NCBI RefSeq assembly: GCF_001913705.1
Contig: NZ_MKQD01000056.1
Location: forward strand, 1-64,000
Source: Thalassotalea sp. PP2-459
GTDB lineage: Bacteria; Pseudomonadota; Gammaproteobacteria; Enterobacterales; Alteromonadaceae
Direction of reading: 5' to 3'
DNA: 64,000 nt
Shown: in pieces, positions 54,154 through 63,885 of the stretch
How positions within the stretch are numbered: the stretch's first letter is position 1
How the letters are laid out: every line of letters starts with the position of its first letter
Translations under genes and position numbers: made by a program
The notes under the pieces: model-generated
What the model was told of the DNA's origin: nothing
What the model saw: only the letters and a program-made list of their open reading frames with translations
The model's database searches: none

Positions 54154-54188
54154 TTAAAGATTAAGGGGTCAGGTACATTAAAGATTAA
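54154..54188 (+). repeat. Short direct repeat after sapF
   Basis: The 11-mer TTAAAGATTAA occurs twice (54154-54164 and 54178-54188), separated by GGGGTCAGGTACA. The arrangement looks like a remnant of a dispersed repeat or a deletion scar. No open frame is present. Confidence 0.35.
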
Positions 54189-54216
54189 ATTGGTATCAGA
54201 CATGAGTAGAGATTAA

Positions 54217-54237
54217 AAAGGCCGCATAGCGGCCTTT
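54217..54237. terminator. Bidirectional terminator between sapF and ppiD
   Basis: A GC-rich stem GGCCGC-type (54221-54233) flanked by AAAA and TTTT tracts lies between convergent sapF and ppiD. It fits termination in both directions. Confidence 0.85.
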
Positions 54238-54263
54238 TGACGATTCACGTATTAACGGCATAA

Positions 54264-56174
54264 TTAATATTGATTAGATGCCTGTATCGATGAACGACGT
54301 GTAATCTTGGCTTCTGCTTTTAACGCTTCAACGTAAGACGCATAACCTGACTGTGCCAATTGCTGCGTAAGTTGTTCTGCTAAGCGCGGCGTTGTCTCCG
54401 CTTCTTCGCTTTCATTTACCGCGGTTACATTAACAACAGCATAGTCACCCGTTGTCAAACTTACCGTTGTTGCAGAAACAGTATCTCCTTTTGGATGAGG
54501 CAATTTGAAAGCTTCTCGCACTAAGTTAGCGTCAAGGTTACTACCATATCGTGCTACATCAGCTTGTTGTTCAAAACTTGTTTGACTCGCTGCTAATTGC
54601 TCATCAACGGCTTCTTCATTTCTTATTGAAGCGAGCAATTCTTCTGCTGCCGTTTGTGCTTGTGTTTGCGCTTTTTGTGCCGTTAACGTTTCACTGATCG
54701 TTGCTTTAACTTCATCAAGAGGTTTTACATTTGCCGCTTGATATTCATTAACACGCAAGACTATAGCTAAGCTATCGCTTACTTCAATAATGTCTGAGTT
54801 AAGGCGTTCTTCTAATACTAAAGAAGAAAACGCAGCTTCTATTGCTTTAGGGTTATCAAAAGGCGCAGTATTACTGTTTTTTGTTAACCAGTCAGAAGTT
54901 TGAACGTTTACATTAATTGCTCCTGCAGCATCTTCTAAGCTATCAGGTACTTCAAAACTTAATTCAGCAGCACGTTGTTGCAATTCAAAGTATTTATCTT
55001 GTGCTTTGTCTTGGCTTACTGTAACTCTTAATTCTTCAACAACATCAGAGAACGGTTTCACCTTTTCATCTTCTAATGCCGTCAATTTAATTAAATGCAA
55101 ACCAAAGTCAGTTTCTACAACATCTGACACCTCTCCAACTTCAGTTAAAGCAAATGCTGCATCGTCAAATGCTTCATCCATTGCACCTCGTTCTATCCAT
55201 TCTAAATCACCACCATTTTCACCGCTAAACACATCGGCTGATAACTCTTCAGCTAAAGCCGCAAACTCTTCACCATTGGCAAGACGGGTTTGAATGTCTT
55301 CAATTTTAGCGATTGCTGCTGCTTCATCATCTTCATTTTCAATTAAGATATGCGAGACTCTGCGTTGCTCTTCTTGACGATAATTTGCAATGTTACTTTG
55401 ATAATAATCTTGAAGTTCTTGATCAGAAACCGTTATGTTTTTGGCAATTTCATTAACGTCGATAGTAATGTAATCAACCTTTACTTTCTCTGCGTTTTGA
55501 TAACGAGCTTGGTTAGCTTGATAATATTGTGAAATCTCTTCATCTGTTACCGACACACTGTCAATAAATTGTTCAGCTGAAATAATGGCATAGCGTAAAT
55601 CACGCTTTTGATTTTGTAATGCCATTACTTGTTTTTCTTGAAACGGTAAACTAAATTCTGTTGCAACCAATGCTTGTGAAAGCTGTCGTCTCGTCATTTC
55701 TACACGTAGGTAATCACGAAAATCAGATGATTGATAAAAGCCGTTCTGGTTTATCACCGCTAAATAACGGTTGTTGTCAAACTCACCTTCCACTTGAAAT
55801 GCAGGCATTTCACGGATTGTTTTTTTAATTTGTTCATCACTTACACGAATTGACAAGTCATTAGAGGCTTGATCTATTAGCTCTTGGTTGATCAGGTTAT
55901 CAACAATGCTATTTCTAAAATTAGCCATATATGAAGCATCAGACGCTAATGTTTCAAACATCTCACCATATTGTTGCGCCATGTTAGCACGCTGCTGCTG
56001 AAACGCTTTATCGAATGAAGCTTGCGATATTTTAACGCCATTCACCTCTGCAATTGATGTATCAACACTATTGGTATAACTACCTATCCCTGCTACTGCA
56101 AAAGTAAGGATAATAAAACCAAGAATAATCTTTGCGACTAATCCTTGAGAATTTTCTCTTATATTTTCTAACAT
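54264..56174 (-). CDS. ppiD: Periplasmic folding chaperone PpiD
   Basis: A 636-residue inner-membrane-anchored periplasmic protein of the PpiD/SurA group. It has an N-terminal anchor (AKIILGFIILTFAVAGIGSY, about residues 14-33) and a SurA-like N-terminal chaperone domain (about 35-180). A parvulin domain follows at about 262-358 (RRVSHILIENEDDEAAAIAKIEDIQ ... WIERGAMDEAFDDAAFALTEVGEVS), and then a C-terminal helical domain. The parvulin core retains the DFGLHLIKL end. Length is near E. coli PpiD (623). It is the last gene of the lon-hupB-ppiD run. Confidence 0.92.
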   Translation of the reverse strand: MLENIRENSQGLVAKIILGFIILTFAVAGIGSYTNSVDTSIAEVNGVKISQASFDKAFQQQRANMAQQYGEMFETLASDASYMANFRNSIVDNLINQELIDQASNDLSIRVSDEQIKKTIREMPAFQVEGEFDNNRYLAVINQNGFYQSSDFRDYLRVEMTRRQLSQALVATEFSLPFQEKQVMALQNQKRDLRYAIISAEQFIDSVSVTDEEISQYYQANQARYQNAEKVKVDYITIDVNEIAKNITVSDQELQDYYQSNIANYRQEEQRRVSHILIENEDDEAAAIAKIEDIQTRLANGEEFAALAEELSADVFSGENGGDLEWIERGAMDEAFDDAAFALTEVGEVSDVVETDFGLHLIKLTALEDEKVKPFSDVVEELRVTVSQDKAQDKYFELQQRAAELSFEVPDSLEDAAGAINVNVQTSDWLTKNSNTAPFDNPKAIEAAFSSLVLEERLNSDIIEVSDSLAIVLRVNEYQAANVKPLDEVKATISETLTAQKAQTQAQTAAEELLASIRNEEAVDEQLAASQTSFEQQADVARYGSNLDANLVREAFKLPHPKGDTVSATTVSLTTGDYAVVNVTAVNESEEAETTPRLAEQLTQQLAQSGYASYVEALKAEAKITRRSSIQASNQY

Positions 56175-56306
56175 CGTTTTCTCTCAACACTAGGTTTTTA
56201 AACCTGAAGATAATTATCTGCGCGCGATTTTATCAGATGGAACGCTAAGCTTGAAGCTATCTGTAAAATTATTCGAAATATTCTTATTAAATTTTTGGTA
56301 GATAAC

Positions 56307-56333
56307 AAAAGACCACCTTTAAGGTGGTCTTTT
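56307..56333 (-). terminator. Terminator after hupB
   Basis: A perfect stem AAAAGACCACCTT / AAGGTGGTCTTTT with a tiny loop lies 25 bases past the hupB stop. A and T tracts on both sides make it a likely bidirectional terminator. Confidence 0.85.
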
Positions 56334-56357
56334 GGAATGCTTATTTAGTAACTGTGA

Positions 56358-56630
56358 TTAGTTACAAGCATCTTTTAAAGCTTTACCAGCTTTGAAAGAT
56401 GGAATTTTTGCTGCAGCAATTTCAATAGTAGCACCAGTTTGTGGGTTACGGCCTGTGCGTGCTGCACGGTCACGTACTGAAAAAGTACCGAAACCAACTA
56501 GAGCAACTTGCTCACCACTTTTTAATTCTTCTGTAACAGCTTCGATAAATGAATCTAAAGCACGACCAGCCGCTGCTTTAGAAATGTCAGCACCCGCAGC
56601 AATTTTCTCGATTAATTGAGATTTATTCAC
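56358..56630 (-). CDS. hupB: DNA-binding protein HU-beta
   Basis: A 90-residue histone-like protein that bends and compacts DNA. The HU pattern [50 protein letters not shown] is followed by the DNA-binding arm signature [34 protein letters not shown]. Size equals E. coli HupB (90). It lies downstream of lon with its own promoter (56698-56726). Confidence 0.95.
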   Translation of the reverse strand: MNKSQLIEKIAAGADISKAAAGRALDSFIEAVTEELKSGEQVALVGFGTFSVRDRAARTGRNPQTGATIEIAAAKIPSFKAGKALKDACN

Positions 56631-56697
56631 AGTATATTCCCCTTCAATTGTTATTATTCAGCGCCATCTTTTGTTAATTTAGCGTCCTGCAAAAGCT

Positions 56698-56726
56698 TTT
56701 ATAACAAGCTTCTTTTTGAACATCAA
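56698..56726 (-). promoter_or_regulatory. Probable sigma-70 promoter of hupB
   Basis: On the minus strand, TTGATG (56726-56721) and TATAAA (56703-56698) are separated by exactly 17 bases. The predicted start is about 60 bases upstream of the hupB ATG. Confidence 0.55.
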
Positions 56727-56923
56727 GCACTGAGTTAAAGAAAATCTAAAATTAAGATAATTTTAATTATCTCCAGCAGACCCCTTGTTTATATTGGGGT
56801 ACAGCGCCATTAGCCTCATTAACTTACCATAGTTACAGCGTTTGGAAAGCCTTTATTGCAAATTTTTGCGATTTTTTTCACTTTTTTTGCTTATTTACTC
56901 AAAAAAGCATCAGTTTTCAGGTG

Positions 56924-59281
56924 TTAACCTGTGATTTTTACTTTCTCGATAGGGTTTTCCAACGCGATTGCTAATACTTCTTCAATCCATTTTACGGGAT
57001 GAATTGCTAAGTCAGCTTTGACATTATCTGGAATTTCTTTTAAATCACGTTCGTTATCTTTCGGGATCACTACCGTTTTTATCCCACCACGGTGAGCAGC
57101 CAACAACTTTTCCTTTAACCCACCGATTGGCAACACTTCACCACGAAGGGTAATTTCACCTGTCATCGCTACATCTGCTTTTACCGGGTTACCCGTTAAA
57201 CTTGATACTAACGCAGTGCACATACCAATACCGGCACTTGGGCCATCTTTTGGTGTTGCTCCTTCAGGTACATGCACGTGGATATCACGCTTCTCGTAAA
57301 AATCATCATTAATACGAAGCGCCTCCGTACGACTACGTACAACCGTCATCGCTGCTTGTATAGATTCTTGCATTACATCACCGAGAGAACCGGTATAACT
57401 GAGTTTGCCTTTTCCTGGTACTGAAGCGGTTTCGATAGTAAGCAACTCACCACCTACAGAGGTCCAAGCTAACCCAGTTACTAAACCAACGCGGTTCTCA
57501 TCATCAGCTTTACCATAATCAAAGCGTTGCACGCCAAGAAAGTCAGCCAAGTTATCCTGTGAAATTTCGACTGATTTGACTTTTTTGTCTAGCAAAATCG
57601 TTTTAACGACCTTACGGCACAGTTTAGAAATTTCTCTTTCTAAACTACGTACGCCAGCTTCTCTTGTGTAATAACGGATAATACCAATAATTGCGCTATC
57701 TTTTACTGAAATTTCGCTGTCTTTTAAGCCATTACGTTTAATTTGTTTGGTTAACAAGTGACGTTTAGCAATATTAAGCTTTTCATCTTCGGTATAACCA
57801 GACAAACGAATAACTTCCATACGGTCAAGTAATGGTCCAGGAATATCCATGCTATTAGACGTTGCTACAAACATGACATCTGAAAGGTCGTAATCCACTT
57901 CTAAATAATGATCATTAAAACTCGTATTTTGCTCAGGATCTAATACCTCTAACAGCGCAGAAGATGGATCTCCTCGCATATCTGACGCCATTTTATCAAT
58001 TTCGTCTAATAAGAATAATGGGTTTTTCACCCCTACTTTGGCAATTTTCTGAACCAGTTTACCCGGTAATGAACCAATATATGTTCTTCTATGACCGCGA
58101 ATTTCAGCTTCGTCTCTTACACCACCTAACGCCATGCGAACATACTTACGTCCAGTTGCTTTAGCGATTGATTGCCCTAAAGAGGTTTTACCAACACCAG
58201 GAGGCCCTACTAAACATAAGATAGGCCCTTTTAACTGACTTACGCGTTGTTGAACGGCAAGATATTCGATAATGCGTTCTTTTACTTTATCAAGGCCATA
58301 GTGATCTTTTTCTAAAACTTCTTCAGCTAACGCTAAGTTTTTCTTCAATTTGCTGCGTTTCTTCCATGGAACACTTGTCATCCAATCAATATAGCTACGC
58401 ACAACGGTTGCTTCAGCTGACATTGAAGACATCATTTTGAGCTTTTGTAGTTCAGCTTGTGTTTTCTCTTTCGCCTCTTTTGGCATTTGAGCATCTTCAA
58501 TTTTTTTCGCGATTTGTTCAAGCTCATCAGGTACATCATCCATATCACCCAATTCTTTTTGAATCGCCTTCATTTGCTCATTCAAGTAATATTCGCGCTG
58601 GCTTTTTTCCATCTGTTTTTTAACGCGAGTACGTATTTTCTTTTCAACTTGCAGAAGGTCGATTTCGCCTTCCATCAATGCCATTAGATGCTCTAATCGT
58701 TTAGCAATATCTTTAATTTCAAGCACATTTTGCTTTTCTACTAGCTTTAATGGCATATGAGCAGCCATGGTATCAGCTAATTGTTCTGCATCATCAATGC
58801 CTGAAATTGACGTAAGTACTTCCGGTGGAATTTTCTTATTTAGCTTAACGTAACCTTCAAATTGCGAGATAGCTGAACGCACTAAAACATCTAAACTGTC
58901 TTCGTCGCTATTTTCAGCGCTTAAATATGCAATATTAGCGGTAAAGTATTGTTCTGTTTCAACAAACTCGGTAACTTCTGCTCGCCTTACCCCTTCAACT
59001 AACACTTTCACTGTGCCATCTGGCAATTTCAACATTTGTAAAATGGTAGCAACAGTGCCTGTAGCAAATACATCATTTTCGCTTGGATCATCAACTGCGG
59101 CATCTTTTTGAGCAACAAGAAAAACCTGCTTGTCGCTTTCCATTGCGATATCTAAACAGCGAATCGACTTTTCACGGCCAACAAATAAAGGAATGACCAT
59201 TTGTGGATAAACAACAACATCACGTAAGGCCAAAACGGGTACTTCATTAATTTTGCTGACAGGATTTGATTCTTCAGACAT
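56924..59281 (-). CDS. lon: ATP-dependent protease Lon
   Basis: A 785-residue cytoplasmic protease that degrades misfolded proteins and short-lived regulators. The N-terminal substrate domain begins VPVLALRDVVVYPQMVIPLFVGREKSI. The AAA+ domain has Walker A GPPGVGKT and the block LLDEIDKMASDMRGDPSSALLEVLDPEQN. The C-terminal protease domain contains the catalytic Ser in GATPKDGPSAGIGM and Lys in LPIGGLKEKLLAAHRGG. The Met at 59281 is chosen; an earlier Met seven codons upstream lengthens the protein beyond the usual family start. A sigma-32-type promoter is upstream. Confidence 0.96.
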   Translation of the reverse strand: MSEESNPVSKINEVPVLALRDVVVYPQMVIPLFVGREKSIRCLDIAMESDKQVFLVAQKDAAVDDPSENDVFATGTVATILQMLKLPDGTVKVLVEGVRRAEVTEFVETEQYFTANIAYLSAENSDEDSLDVLVRSAISQFEGYVKLNKKIPPEVLTSISGIDDAEQLADTMAAHMPLKLVEKQNVLEIKDIAKRLEHLMALMEGEIDLLQVEKKIRTRVKKQMEKSQREYYLNEQMKAIQKELGDMDDVPDELEQIAKKIEDAQMPKEAKEKTQAELQKLKMMSSMSAEATVVRSYIDWMTSVPWKKRSKLKKNLALAEEVLEKDHYGLDKVKERIIEYLAVQQRVSQLKGPILCLVGPPGVGKTSLGQSIAKATGRKYVRMALGGVRDEAEIRGHRRTYIGSLPGKLVQKIAKVGVKNPLFLLDEIDKMASDMRGDPSSALLEVLDPEQNTSFNDHYLEVDYDLSDVMFVATSNSMDIPGPLLDRMEVIRLSGYTEDEKLNIAKRHLLTKQIKRNGLKDSEISVKDSAIIGIIRYYTREAGVRSLEREISKLCRKVVKTILLDKKVKSVEISQDNLADFLGVQRFDYGKADDENRVGLVTGLAWTSVGGELLTIETASVPGKGKLSYTGSLGDVMQESIQAAMTVVRSRTEALRINDDFYEKRDIHVHVPEGATPKDGPSAGIGMCTALVSSLTGNPVKADVAMTGEITLRGEVLPIGGLKEKLLAAHRGGIKTVVIPKDNERDLKEIPDNVKADLAIHPVKWIEEVLAIALENPIEKVKITG

Positions 59282-59332
59282 CGGGGACTCTCTTAAATGC
59301 AAAAATCTTAGGTGTTAATCTTTAGTAAAAAC

Positions 59333-59361
59333 TATATGGGGTTATTCGCAACGCTTTCAAC
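59333..59361 (-). promoter_or_regulatory. Heat-shock (sigma-32) promoter of lon
   Basis: On the minus strand, GTTGAAA (59361-59355) and CCCCATATA (59341-59333) are spaced by 13 bases, matching the sigma-32 consensus CTTGAAA / CCCCATNT with one mismatch in the -35. It is placed about 50 bases before the lon ATG, as in E. coli lon. Confidence 0.75.
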
Positions 59362-59453
59362 AATTAGTTGAAAAAAAGCAAATGTTCGTACAATAAACAC
59401 ACAACATAGTTCTATAATGCAGTTTTTTCACGGATAATTTTTAAAAGATAAAA

Positions 59454-59477
59454 AAAAGAGTACCGAAGTACTCTTTT
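59454..59477 (-). terminator. Terminator after clpX
   Basis: A 10-bp stem AAAAGAGTAC / GTACTCTTTT with a CGAA loop lies 15 bases beyond the clpX stop, followed by thymines on the minus strand. Confidence 0.85.
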
Positions 59478-59491
59478 CAATCCATCACTAA

Positions 59492-60772
59492 TTAACTATC
59501 AGATGCAGCTTTATCTTGCGCAGACTCATATATCACAATAGGCTTAGACTCACCTTTGATGACGGTTTCATCTAATACAACTTTTGTTGCGTTTTCCATC
59601 GTTGGTAGTTCATACATCGTATCAAGTAAAACACCTTCAACGATCGAACGTAGCCCTCGAGCACCTGTTTTACGTACCATTGCTTTATTTGCAATCGCTT
59701 GTAAGGCATCTTTTCTAAACTCTAATTCAACACCTTCCATGTCGAATAATGCTGAATATTGCTTGGTTAACGCATTTTTTGGTTCTTGTAGTATTTGGAT
59801 CAATGCACTTTCATCAAGTTCACTTAATGTTGCTACAACCGGTAATCGACCGATGAACTCAGGAATTAAACCATATTTAACTAAATCTTCTGGCTCAACT
59901 TCTTGAAAGCGTTCAGTCAATGACTTCTTACTATCAGTTGCTTTAACTTCAACACCAAAGCCAATGCCAGCACCTGTATCACAACGCTGTTCAATCACTT
60001 TATCTAAGCCCGCAAATGCACCGCCACAAATAAATAGAATCTTAGAGGTATCAACCTGCAAAAACTCTTGTTGAGGGTGTTTACGACCACCTTGTGGAGG
60101 CACAGAAGCAACAGTACCTTCTATTAGTTTCAATAATGCTTGTTGTACACCTTCACCTGACACATCACGCGTAATAGACGGATTATCAGACTTGCGAGAT
60201 ATTTTATCGATTTCATCGATATAAACGATACCACGTTGTGCCTTTTCAACATCATAATCACATTTTTGCAGTAACTTCTGAATGATGTTTTCAACGTCTT
60301 CACCTACGTAACCGGCTTCGGTTAACGTAGTTGCATCTGCCATAGTGAAAGGTACATCAAGTAAGCGAGCTAATGTTTCAGCAAGTAACGTTTTACCACT
60401 ACCTGTAGGCCCAATCAGCAAAATATTACTTTTGCCTAATTCAACGCCATTGTGAGAATCGCCATTACGTAAACGCTTATAATGATTATAAACCGCTACC
60501 GACAGCACCTTTTTAGCATGCTCCTGTCCGATAACATAATCATCAAGGCTTTCTCTTATTTCTACTGGTGAAGGTAAACTTTCTTTTTCTTGCTTAGGAG
60601 AAATTTCTTTAATTTCTTCTCGGATGATGTCGTTACATAACTCAACACATTCGTCGCAAATAAACACCGAAGGGCCTGCAATTAACTTACGCACTTCATG
60701 TTGGCTTTTACCACAAAACGAACAATATAATAACTTGCCGTTTTCACCGTCACCTTTTTTAATATCGGTCAT
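59492..60772 (-). CDS. clpX: ClpX, ATPase of the ClpXP protease
   Basis: A 426-residue AAA+ unfoldase that feeds tagged proteins to ClpP. The N-terminal zinc domain has Cys17, Cys20, Cys39 and Cys42. Walker A GPTGSGKT is at residues 121-128, and Walker B VYIDEID at 183-189. The ClpP-contact loop region IGF ([10 protein letters not shown]) and sensor-2 block [16 protein letters not shown] are present. Length equals E. coli (424). It follows clpP by 83 bases. Confidence 0.97.
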   Translation of the reverse strand: MTDIKKGDGENGKLLYCSFCGKSQHEVRKLIAGPSVFICDECVELCNDIIREEIKEISPKQEKESLPSPVEIRESLDDYVIGQEHAKKVLSVAVYNHYKRLRNGDSHNGVELGKSNILLIGPTGSGKTLLAETLARLLDVPFTMADATTLTEAGYVGEDVENIIQKLLQKCDYDVEKAQRGIVYIDEIDKISRKSDNPSITRDVSGEGVQQALLKLIEGTVASVPPQGGRKHPQQEFLQVDTSKILFICGGAFAGLDKVIEQRCDTGAGIGFGVEVKATDSKKSLTERFQEVEPEDLVKYGLIPEFIGRLPVVATLSELDESALIQILQEPKNALTKQYSALFDMEGVELEFRKDALQAIANKAMVRKTGARGLRSIVEGVLLDTMYELPTMENATKVVLDETVIKGESKPIVIYESAQDKAASDS

Positions 60773-60855
60773 ACGGTACCTCTAAATTATTCAATATCTA
60801 TATTATAAGTATTTCACAAAATAAGCAGATCTCAATGTCTATACTTACTTTAGTG

Positions 60856-61497
60856 TTACTTTTCGGCTCTTCGTTCAAATATGGAGTCAACTAATCCATA
60901 ATCAACTGCTGCTTGCGCACTTAAGAAGTTATCACGATCAGTATCTACCGATACTTTCTCGAGTGGCTGCCCTGTATGTTCAGCCATCAAACGATTCATT
61001 TTTTCTTTAATGGTCAAAATTTCTTTCGCATGAATTTCAAAATCAGAAGCTTGACCTTGAAAACCGCCTAAAGGCTGATGGATCATAACACGTGAGTTAG
61101 GTAAACAGTAACGTTTCCCCTTAGCGCCACCAGATAACAAGAATGCCCCCATGCTCGCCGCTTGGCCAACACACACAGTGCTAACATCAGGACGAATGAA
61201 CTTCATGGTGTCATAAATAGCCATACCCGCTGTTACTGAACCGCCTGGCGAATTAATGTATAAAAAAATGTCTTTTTCTGCGCTTTCCGATTCTAAAAAA
61301 AGCATTTGTGCGACAATCAGGTTAGCCATGTGGTCTTCAACCTGGCCGCATAAAAAGATTACGCGCTCTTTGAGCAAACGAGAATAAATATCATAAGAAC
61401 GCTCACCCTTTGCTGTTTGTTCAACAACCATTGGGACTAAGGCGCTTTCAATTTGGCTATTCGTACTTTGAGATTTAGTAAGAGAAGTGATCAACAC
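60856..61497 (-). CDS. clpP: ClpP serine protease subunit
   Basis: A 213-residue protease subunit that forms a tetradecameric chamber with ClpX (or ClpA). The catalytic triad is Ser115 in GQAASMGAF, His140 in [10 protein letters not shown], and Asp189 in VDTDRDNF. A short propeptide is expected at the N-terminus. Translation begins at GTG (61497), preceded by AAGGAAAT. Downstream is clpX. The tig-clpP-clpX-lon-hupB-ppiD order is the classic gammaproteobacterial one. Confidence 0.96.
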   Translation of the reverse strand: MLITSLTKSQSTNSQIESALVPMVVEQTAKGERSYDIYSRLLKERVIFLCGQVEDHMANLIVAQMLFLESESAEKDIFLYINSPGGSVTAGMAIYDTMKFIRPDVSTVCVGQAASMGAFLLSGGAKGKRYCLPNSRVMIHQPLGGFQGQASDFEIHAKEILTIKEKMNRLMAEHTGQPLEKVSVDTDRDNFLSAQAAVDYGLVDSIFERRAEK

Positions 61498-61508
61498 GAT
61501 TTCCTTTT

Positions 61509-61545
61509 AAAAAAAATGGCTCATATGTTTCCATACAAGCCATTT
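61509..61545 (-). terminator. Terminator between tig and clpP
   Basis: An 8-bp stem AAATGGCT / AGCCATTT (61514-61521 with 61538-61545) and an inner TATG/CATA pairing are followed on the minus strand by a run of thymines. It probably trims read-through from tig. A weak TTGACA/TAAATG pair for clpP overlaps its upstream side. Confidence 0.65.
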
Positions 61546-61579
61546 AAGCTATTGCGTGAACTATTGTCAATCAAAAAGC

Positions 61580-62887
61580 TTATTTAGCTTCCGGATTCAT
61601 AATATCTTTGAAGTTAGATTTCTTGTCTTTTACCTTTGCACCAGCAAGTAAAACTTCAACGGCTTGTTCTTCAAGCGCTACGTTTTGCATTTGCTGATTC
61701 ATTTCTTGGTTAGACTTGTAGTATTCAATCACTTCTTGTGGATCTTCATAAGCAGAGGCTGCAGATTCAATCAACTCAGTGACTTTAGCTTCGTCTACTT
61801 TTAATTCATTTTGCTTGATAACTTCACCAAGTAATAAACCTACTTTAACACGACGCTCAGCTTGTTCTTGGAACATTTCAGCTGGTAGTTCAGGTAAGTT
61901 TTTAGGGTCCATTTGACCACCAAAACGTTGTAAAGCTTGTTGACGAAGTACATCAATTTCTTGAGCAACTAATGACTGTGGTAAGTCAACGCTGTTAGTT
62001 TCAAGTAAGCCATTGATCACTTGCTCTTTCACTTTCGTTTTTACCGCTTGTGAAAGTTCACGAGCCATGTTTTTGCTTACTTCATCACGAAGTGCATCTA
62101 CACCACCATCTTCAACACCGAATAGCTTAGCAAATTCGTCATCAATTTTTGGTAATACTGGGCCTTCAGTTTTATGCACTTTGATGTCAAATTCAGCTTC
62201 TTTGCCCTTTAAGTTTTCAGCATGATAATCATCAGGGAAAGTCACAGAAATTGTTTTTTCTTCATCAACTTTCATACCCGTGATTTCTTTTTCGAAACCA
62301 GGGATCATACGGCCAGCACCAAGTTCTAATTCAAAACCTTCAGCTTTACCACCTTCAAATTCTTCACCATTAACGCGGCCTAAGAAATCAATCGTTAGTT
62401 TATCGCCTTTCTTAGTTTTACGCTTATTTTCTTTCCACGTTTGGTGTTGTTTCTGTAACGTGACAAACATTTCATCAATGTCTTTGTCTGTTACATCAAC
62501 ATCAGGACGCTCAACGGTAATTTTATCTAAATCTTTTAATTCAACTTCTGGATAAACTTCGAACGTTGCTTCAAATTCTAGATCTTGACCATCTTCATTA
62601 CTTTTAGCAACGAATTGAGGACGACCTGCAGGGTTAATTTTTTCAGCAACAATCGCTTCTACGAAATTACGTTGCATTACTTCACCAGCGATTTCTTGGC
62701 GTACAGCTTTACCGTAACGCTTTTGAATAACAGAAGGTGGAACCTTACCAGGACGGAAACCATTGATCTTTTGTGTCTTCGCAATATGACGAAGACGGTT
62801 TTTTACTTCAACGTCTACTTTCTCTGCAGGAACTGAAATCGTTAATTTACGTTCCAAACCTTTTGTAGTCTCAACTGAAACTTGCAT
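61580..62887 (-). CDS. tig: Trigger factor
   Basis: A 435-residue ribosome-bound chaperone and prolyl isomerase. The ribosome-binding signature is in the N-terminal domain ([18 protein letters not shown], about residues 43-60), the FKBP-type PPIase domain is about 160-245 ([45 protein letters not shown]), and the C-terminal helical chaperone arms follow. Length is near E. coli (432). It is the first gene of the tig-clpP-clpX-lon block. Confidence 0.97.
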   Translation of the reverse strand: MQVSVETTKGLERKLTISVPAEKVDVEVKNRLRHIAKTQKINGFRPGKVPPSVIQKRYGKAVRQEIAGEVMQRNFVEAIVAEKINPAGRPQFVAKSNEDGQDLEFEATFEVYPEVELKDLDKITVERPDVDVTDKDIDEMFVTLQKQHQTWKENKRKTKKGDKLTIDFLGRVNGEEFEGGKAEGFELELGAGRMIPGFEKEITGMKVDEEKTISVTFPDDYHAENLKGKEAEFDIKVHKTEGPVLPKIDDEFAKLFGVEDGGVDALRDEVSKNMARELSQAVKTKVKEQVINGLLETNSVDLPQSLVAQEIDVLRQQALQRFGGQMDPKNLPELPAEMFQEQAERRVKVGLLLGEVIKQNELKVDEAKVTELIESAASAYEDPQEVIEYYKSNQEMNQQMQNVALEEQAVEVLLAGAKVKDKKSNFKDIMNPEAK

Positions 62888-63472
62888 TTACATACCTCAA
62901 TATTTAGTACTTTGTAGCACTTTCAAAAATGCATCTATATTCTGAGCAACAAGCTTTCTTGTTGTTCGAAACCTATCTGATGACTAGCTAGGCTCGAAAT
63001 AAATCCGAATCAAAGATGAATAGATTAAAAATAATGACGCGAAATTATAGCGGCGCTTTTAGCCAGAGTCGAGAGCTCTAAGCAATTAATTTTTGAACGG
63101 TGAAGCAAATTACTTTAAATTGCCCCCAACCCCAGAAAAAATAAAGGATTTATTAACATTCATTCAATTTAGAAAAAATCATTTTTATACAAGTTATCAA
63201 CTTATTTCCATTTATTGAACCAACAGGAATCAGTCAAAAGCGGTTTTCGTAGAAATCATTGATATGAAAAGTGAATAGATTTGGGGTGCATTGAACTTTC
63301 GAGTACGAATTTCGTACGAATTAAACATGTTCGAAGGACAGCGTACATTTAATTTTTCTACGGGGAATCCATATAAGACCCTAGTGAATATTAAAATATC
63401 TAACTAGCACTGCATCAATAATACTAATAGCTTAGAAGGTGTTAACTAAATGCGATATCAATAAGGAAAAGT
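62888..63472. other. Region upstream of tig with palindromes, no gene
   Basis: About 580 bases without a supported gene. It must carry the tig promoter. Between 63304 and 63320, two overlapping palindromes (TACGAATTTCGTA and ATTTCGTACGAAT) form a short inverted-repeat cluster near ACATGTTCGAAGG; a protein-binding site is possible. No ribosomal-RNA or small-RNA gene is recognised. Confidence 0.45.
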
Positions 63473-63712
63473 GTCGGTGATGCAAGATTACTCCGTACAT
63501 TCTGTACTTCACCTTTCGGGTCGCACTTCGTGCGTTCAAAATTGTTCCAGACTTTGTATTCCGTACATCCTGTACTCCACCCTTCGGGCCGCACTACGTG
63601 CGTTCAAAATTGTTCCAGACAATTTTGTCGACTTGCTTCGCAAGTTCTCATCTGATTTACAGGAGGCAGAGGAACACGAAAGTTGTTGATATTTATTCTA
63701 ACATAGAGAAAT
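63473..63712 (-). repeat. tRNA-associated repeat, distal copy with internal duplication
   Basis: Distal end of the tandem repeat after tRNA-Pro. It ends in GTCGGTGATGCAAGATT (63473-63489, plus strand), the tRNA 3' segment without the CCA. It contains the same block of small hairpins as the proximal copy, but a part of about 70 bases is duplicated: the GTACATCCTGTAC / CGCACTACGTGCG block occurs near 63493-63540 and again near 63560-63620. Confidence 0.7.
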
Positions 63713-63885
63713 TGGTCGGTGATGCAAGATTATTCCGTACATCCTGTACTTCACCCTTCGGGTCGCACTTCGTGCGTTCAAAATTGTTCCAGACAATTTT
63801 GTCGACTTGCTTCGCAAGTTCTCATCTGATTTATAGGTGGCAGAGGAACACGAAAGTTGTTGATATTTATCTAACATAGAGAAAT
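63713..63885 (-). repeat. tRNA-associated tandem repeat, proximal copy (173 bp)
   Basis: A 173-bp unit directly downstream of tRNA-Pro. It ends with the last 19 bases of the tRNA, including CCA (63713-63731; identical to 63886-63904). Inside are successive hairpins: GTACATCCTGTAC (63737-63749), CCCTTCGGG (63754-63762), CGCACTTCGTGCG (63764-63776), AAAATTG/CAATTTT (63780-63800) and ACTTGCTTCGCAAGT (63805-63819). No convincing open frame. The layout resembles the rtT repeats after tRNA-Tyr in the E. coli tyrT operon. Confidence 0.75.

Noticed and set aside
61541-61570. Strong sigma-70 promoter for clpP
   Set aside because: TTGACA is good, but the -10 (TAAATG) is poor, spacing is 18, and it overlaps the tig terminator stem; too weak to list as its own feature.
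63471-63879. Open frames within the tRNA-linked repeats
   Set aside because: They read through tandem hairpins and repeat the same residues; there is no start signal and no family. Best treated as RNA-level structure.
63473-63885. Possible CRISPR array
   Set aside because: Only two or three unequal units that contain hairpins, and no short identical repeats with unique spacers of constant length.
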